Below, piece after piece: positions 61,966-64,000 of a stretch of 64,000 bases of DNA. Numbering within the stretch: the stretch's first letter is position 1; each line of letters opens with the position of its first letter. The DNA lies in NCBI RefSeq assembly GCF_003003035.1, contig NZ_PVTS01000007.1, positions 175,445-239,444 of the forward strand. The letters are read 5' to 3'. Both the position numbers and the translations under genes were made by a program. Source of the DNA: Marinilabilia salmonicolor. Lineage in GTDB: Bacteria > Bacteroidota > Bacteroidia > Bacteroidales > Marinilabiliaceae. The notes under the pieces are model-generated. The model was given only the letters and a program-made list of their open reading frames with translations. It was not told where the DNA came from and did not search any database.

Positions 61966-63600
61966 ATGAGCATGTTTTGTTATCAATGTCAGGAAGCATC
62001 CAAAGGAACAGGATGCGAAATCAAAGGTGTATGCGGAAAAACATCTGATGTAGCCAATCTTCAGGACCTTCTTCTCTTTGTGACTAAAGGGGTAGCGTGG
62101 TGGAGCCAGAAAGCCGATGAAGCAGGAATCATCAATCCTGTAGCTGAAAAGTACATTATAGACTCTATGTTTATAACCATCACCAATGCCAACTTCGATC
62201 GCAACAAGATTATTGCTCAAATCAAAAAGGGCTTCGAAGTACAGGATTCATTGGCCGAAAAACTGGGGAAAACTCCTGAAAATACTCCCGAATGTGCCAT
62301 CTGGAGAACTGACTCTGAAGAGGCCATGGAAGAAAAAAGCACCAGCGTTGGCGTACTTAGTCACAAAAATGAGGACATTCGTTCCCTCAAGGAGTTACTT
62401 ACTTACGGAATGAAGGGTATCGCAGCGTATGCAGAGCATGCCCACAATCTGGGTTACCACAATGCAGAGGTAAATGCTTTCATGAAAAAAGGACTTGTTG
62501 CCACAGTTGATGAAACGCTGGAGGTGGATGAACTGCTGCCGCTGGTTCTGGAATGTGGGAAATATGGAGTGGAAGTAATGTCTCTGCTCGACAAAGCCAA
62601 TACAGAGAGCTATGGTCACCCCGAAATTACCTCCGTGAATCTGGGGGTTGGCAAAAATCCGGGAATCCTGGTAAGCGGGCACGACCTGAAAGACTTCGAA
62701 GAGCTGTTGAAACAGACTGAAGGAACAGGCATCGATATCTATACGCACAGTGAAATGCTTCCGGCCAATTATTACCCGGCATTCAAAAAATACAAACACT
62801 TCATTGGGAACTACGGAAATTCCTGGTGGGCACAAACCAAAGAATTTGAAAGCTTCAACGGTCCGGTACTGTTAACCACCAACTGCCTGGTTCCGCCAAA
62901 AGAGAGCTACAAAGAGCGTGTTTACACCACAGGTGCTGCTGGATTTGACGGATGTACACATATTCCCGAGCGGAAAGACGGCCAACCCAAAGACTTTTCA
63001 GTACTCATTGAGCATGCACGAAAGTGTCAGGCTCCCACTGAAATTGAGACAGGTGAAATCGTTGGCGGTTTTGCACACAATCAGGTAATGGCATTGGCCG
63101 ATAAAGTGGTGGATGCAGTAAAATCAGGAGCCATCAAAAAGTTTGTGGTAATGGCCGGATGCGACGGACGCGTAAGTTCACGCAGCTACTATACAGATTT
63201 TGCCCAGGAGCTACCGGAAGATTCAGTAATTCTCACAGCCGGTTGTGCCAAATACCGTTACAATAAGCTAAAACTGGGCGATATCGGCGGAATTCCAAGA
63301 ATTCTGGATGCTGGTCAATGTAACGACTCCTACTCACTGGCAGTCATTGCATTGAAGCTAAAAGAGGTATTTGGTCTTGAGGATATCAATGAGTTGCCCA
63401 TTGTGTATAACATTGCCTGGTATGAGCAAAAAGCTGTAATTGTATTGCTGGCACTGCTCTCTTTAGGCGTAAAGAACATCCATCTGGGACCAACGCTGCC
63501 TGCATTCCTTTCGCCCAATGTGGCAAAAGTTCTGGTAGAGCAGTTTGGAATCGGAAGCATCTCCACCGTGGAACAAGATATGGCTGAGATGATGGCTTAA
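61966..63600 (+). CDS. hcp: Hybrid-cluster protein (hydroxylamine/NO reductase)
   Basis: 544 residues. The N-terminal cluster ligands C5, C8, C17 and C23 are spaced C-X2-C-X8-C-X5-C as in anaerobe-type Hcp. Hybrid-cluster residues are in '[10 protein letters not shown]', '[11 protein letters not shown]', '[12 protein letters not shown]' and '[10 protein letters not shown]'. Detoxifies NO or hydroxylamine under anoxic conditions. Probably in one unit with the ferredoxin-like gene, though the 112-bp gap could carry its own promoter. A strong terminator follows. Confidence 0.97.
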   Translation: MSMFCYQCQEASKGTGCEIKGVCGKTSDVANLQDLLLFVTKGVAWWSQKADEAGIINPVAEKYIIDSMFITITNANFDRNKIIAQIKKGFEVQDSLAEKLGKTPENTPECAIWRTDSEEAMEEKSTSVGVLSHKNEDIRSLKELLTYGMKGIAAYAEHAHNLGYHNAEVNAFMKKGLVATVDETLEVDELLPLVLECGKYGVEVMSLLDKANTESYGHPEITSVNLGVGKNPGILVSGHDLKDFEELLKQTEGTGIDIYTHSEMLPANYYPAFKKYKHFIGNYGNSWWAQTKEFESFNGPVLLTTNCLVPPKESYKERVYTTGAAGFDGCTHIPERKDGQPKDFSVLIEHARKCQAPTEIETGEIVGGFAHNQVMALADKVVDAVKSGAIKKFVVMAGCDGRVSSRSYYTDFAQELPEDSVILTAGCAKYRYNKLKLGDIGGIPRILDAGQCNDSYSLAVIALKLKEVFGLEDINELPIVYNIAWYEQKAVIVLLALLSLGVKNIHLGPTLPAFLSPNVAKVLVEQFGIGSISTVEQDMAEMMA

Positions 63601-63630
63601 AACATAAGGGAAAGGGTTAGTTTCTGACAC

Positions 63631-63666
63631 TAAACGGGCGGTTCATCAATCGCCCGTTTTTTTTTA
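63631..63666 (+). terminator. Rho-independent terminator of hcp
   Basis: AAACGGGCG and CGCCCGTTT around GTTCATCAAT, then a T-run of ten. Confidence 0.92.
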
Positions 63667-63779
63667 AGGAAAGGGCGATTAAAAAATTTATATTTCATGA
63701 TTACTACTTTTAAGCCTTCCTGAGGGACCATTGTTTATCTAATAATTCTACTGAGGCCTTAGAATATAACACATAGATA

Positions 63780-63941
63780 TTACAGAGAAAATACCTTGTT
63801 ATTGGTTTTGGTAATGGTTTTTTCTTCCTTGATACTGGCAAGAGATTTAAATTCATCAATGGACATAATCCACTGATTCTTTTTGGTTTCATAATCAAGA
63901 TAGTCTCCATCCTGGTTTCTCGTTAAGATCGTGTTAAACAG
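63780..63941 (-). pseudogene. Possible C-terminal gene remnant
   Basis: Minus-strand frame 'TRNQDGDYLDYETKKNQW' then 'IMSIDEFKSLASIKEEKTIT' up to TAA at 63782-63780 has coding character, but a stop (TAG) precedes it and no start is seen. A family B repeat lies just upstream at 63949, so the 5' part may have been lost. Family not recognised. Confidence 0.3.
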
Positions 63942-63948
63942 CTATAAT

Positions 63949-64000
63949 GAGGATTTATACTTTGAGCAACAACACAGAAGTCGGACTTTATAGACAAACA
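63949..64000. repeat. Family B 3'-end fragment, copy B3
   Basis: GAGGATTTATACTTTGAGCA to GACTTTATAGACAAACA matches the right third of B1 and B2. The 5' part is absent; the window ends here. Confidence 0.7.

Noticed and set aside
63710..63910. A 66-codon minus-strand frame starting METILIMKPK
   Set aside because: Composition is poor; a different frame of the same strand (63780-63941) has better coding character, and it is itself only a tentative remnant.

Overview
The window reads as a chromosomal segment of a Bacteroidota bacterium. Evidence in the sequence: TonB-dependent receptor with a carboxypeptidase-regulatory-like N-terminus, DUF6340, DUF4197 and LVIVD lipoproteins, a SEC-C-tailed 1110-residue SecA, PyrB/PyrI aspartate transcarbamoylase, several -7 boxes of the TAnnTTTG type, and weak ribosome binding sites. 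A hybrid-cluster protein module, a butanol-type iron alcohol dehydrogenase and plant-glycan hydrolases (GH43, GH5) fit an anaerobic or facultative, saccharolytic lifestyle (inference; possibly near Marinilabiliales). No rRNA, tRNA, CRISPR array, prophage or transposase gene was seen.

Layout. 1-5.7 kb: a partial divergent GH3-like secreted protein (minus), a stand-alone receiver protein (plus), then a minus-strand operon TonB receptor - TPR protein - LytS-type histidine kinase. 5.9-9.4 kb: two tandem hairpin leader repeats in front of SDR - thioesterase - dipeptidyl peptidase III. 9.4-12.7 kb: TPP riboswitch with terminator controlling thiM-thiE-thiD-tenA. 13.4-15 kb: pyrBI behind an attenuator that closely resembles the enterobacterial pyrL arrangement. 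15.3-20.1 kb: RsmI-like methylase, truA, two small proteins, Pcm, HEAT protein and exported MsrA. 20.1-24.1 kb: YgiQ radical SAM protein and a DUF4197 lipoprotein embedded in dense non-coding repeats. 24.1-32.5 kb (minus): TIGR01212 radical SAM, hybrid kinase, omega-amidase, PBP4, DUF6340, iron ADH, FabG. 32.6-38.5 kb: sucD-sir2-mscS, an MCP-like sensor, ferrochelatase. 38.7-46.8 kb: M16C lipoprotein peptidase, a HigB/HigA locus with a nonsense-mutated toxin, Ste24-type protease, LVIVD lipoprotein, a small beta-barrel. 47-54.5 kb (minus): lgt, secA, a hypothetical lipoprotein, dihydrouridine synthase, trhO. 54.6-58.6 kb: GH43, GH5, MFS carrier. 59-63.6 kb: NlpE-META lipoprotein, then a Crp/Fnr regulator divergent from a ferredoxin-like protein and Hcp (nitrosative stress).

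The least ordinary feature is the amount of structured intergenic DNA. At least seven repeat types are visible. The most striking (family A plus a related element G) keeps a frame or an apex constant while the hairpin arms differ in sequence but stay self-complementary. A second (family E) keeps its ends constant, varies the inner stem, and sits about 28 nt before start codons. No protein in the window obviously mobilises them.
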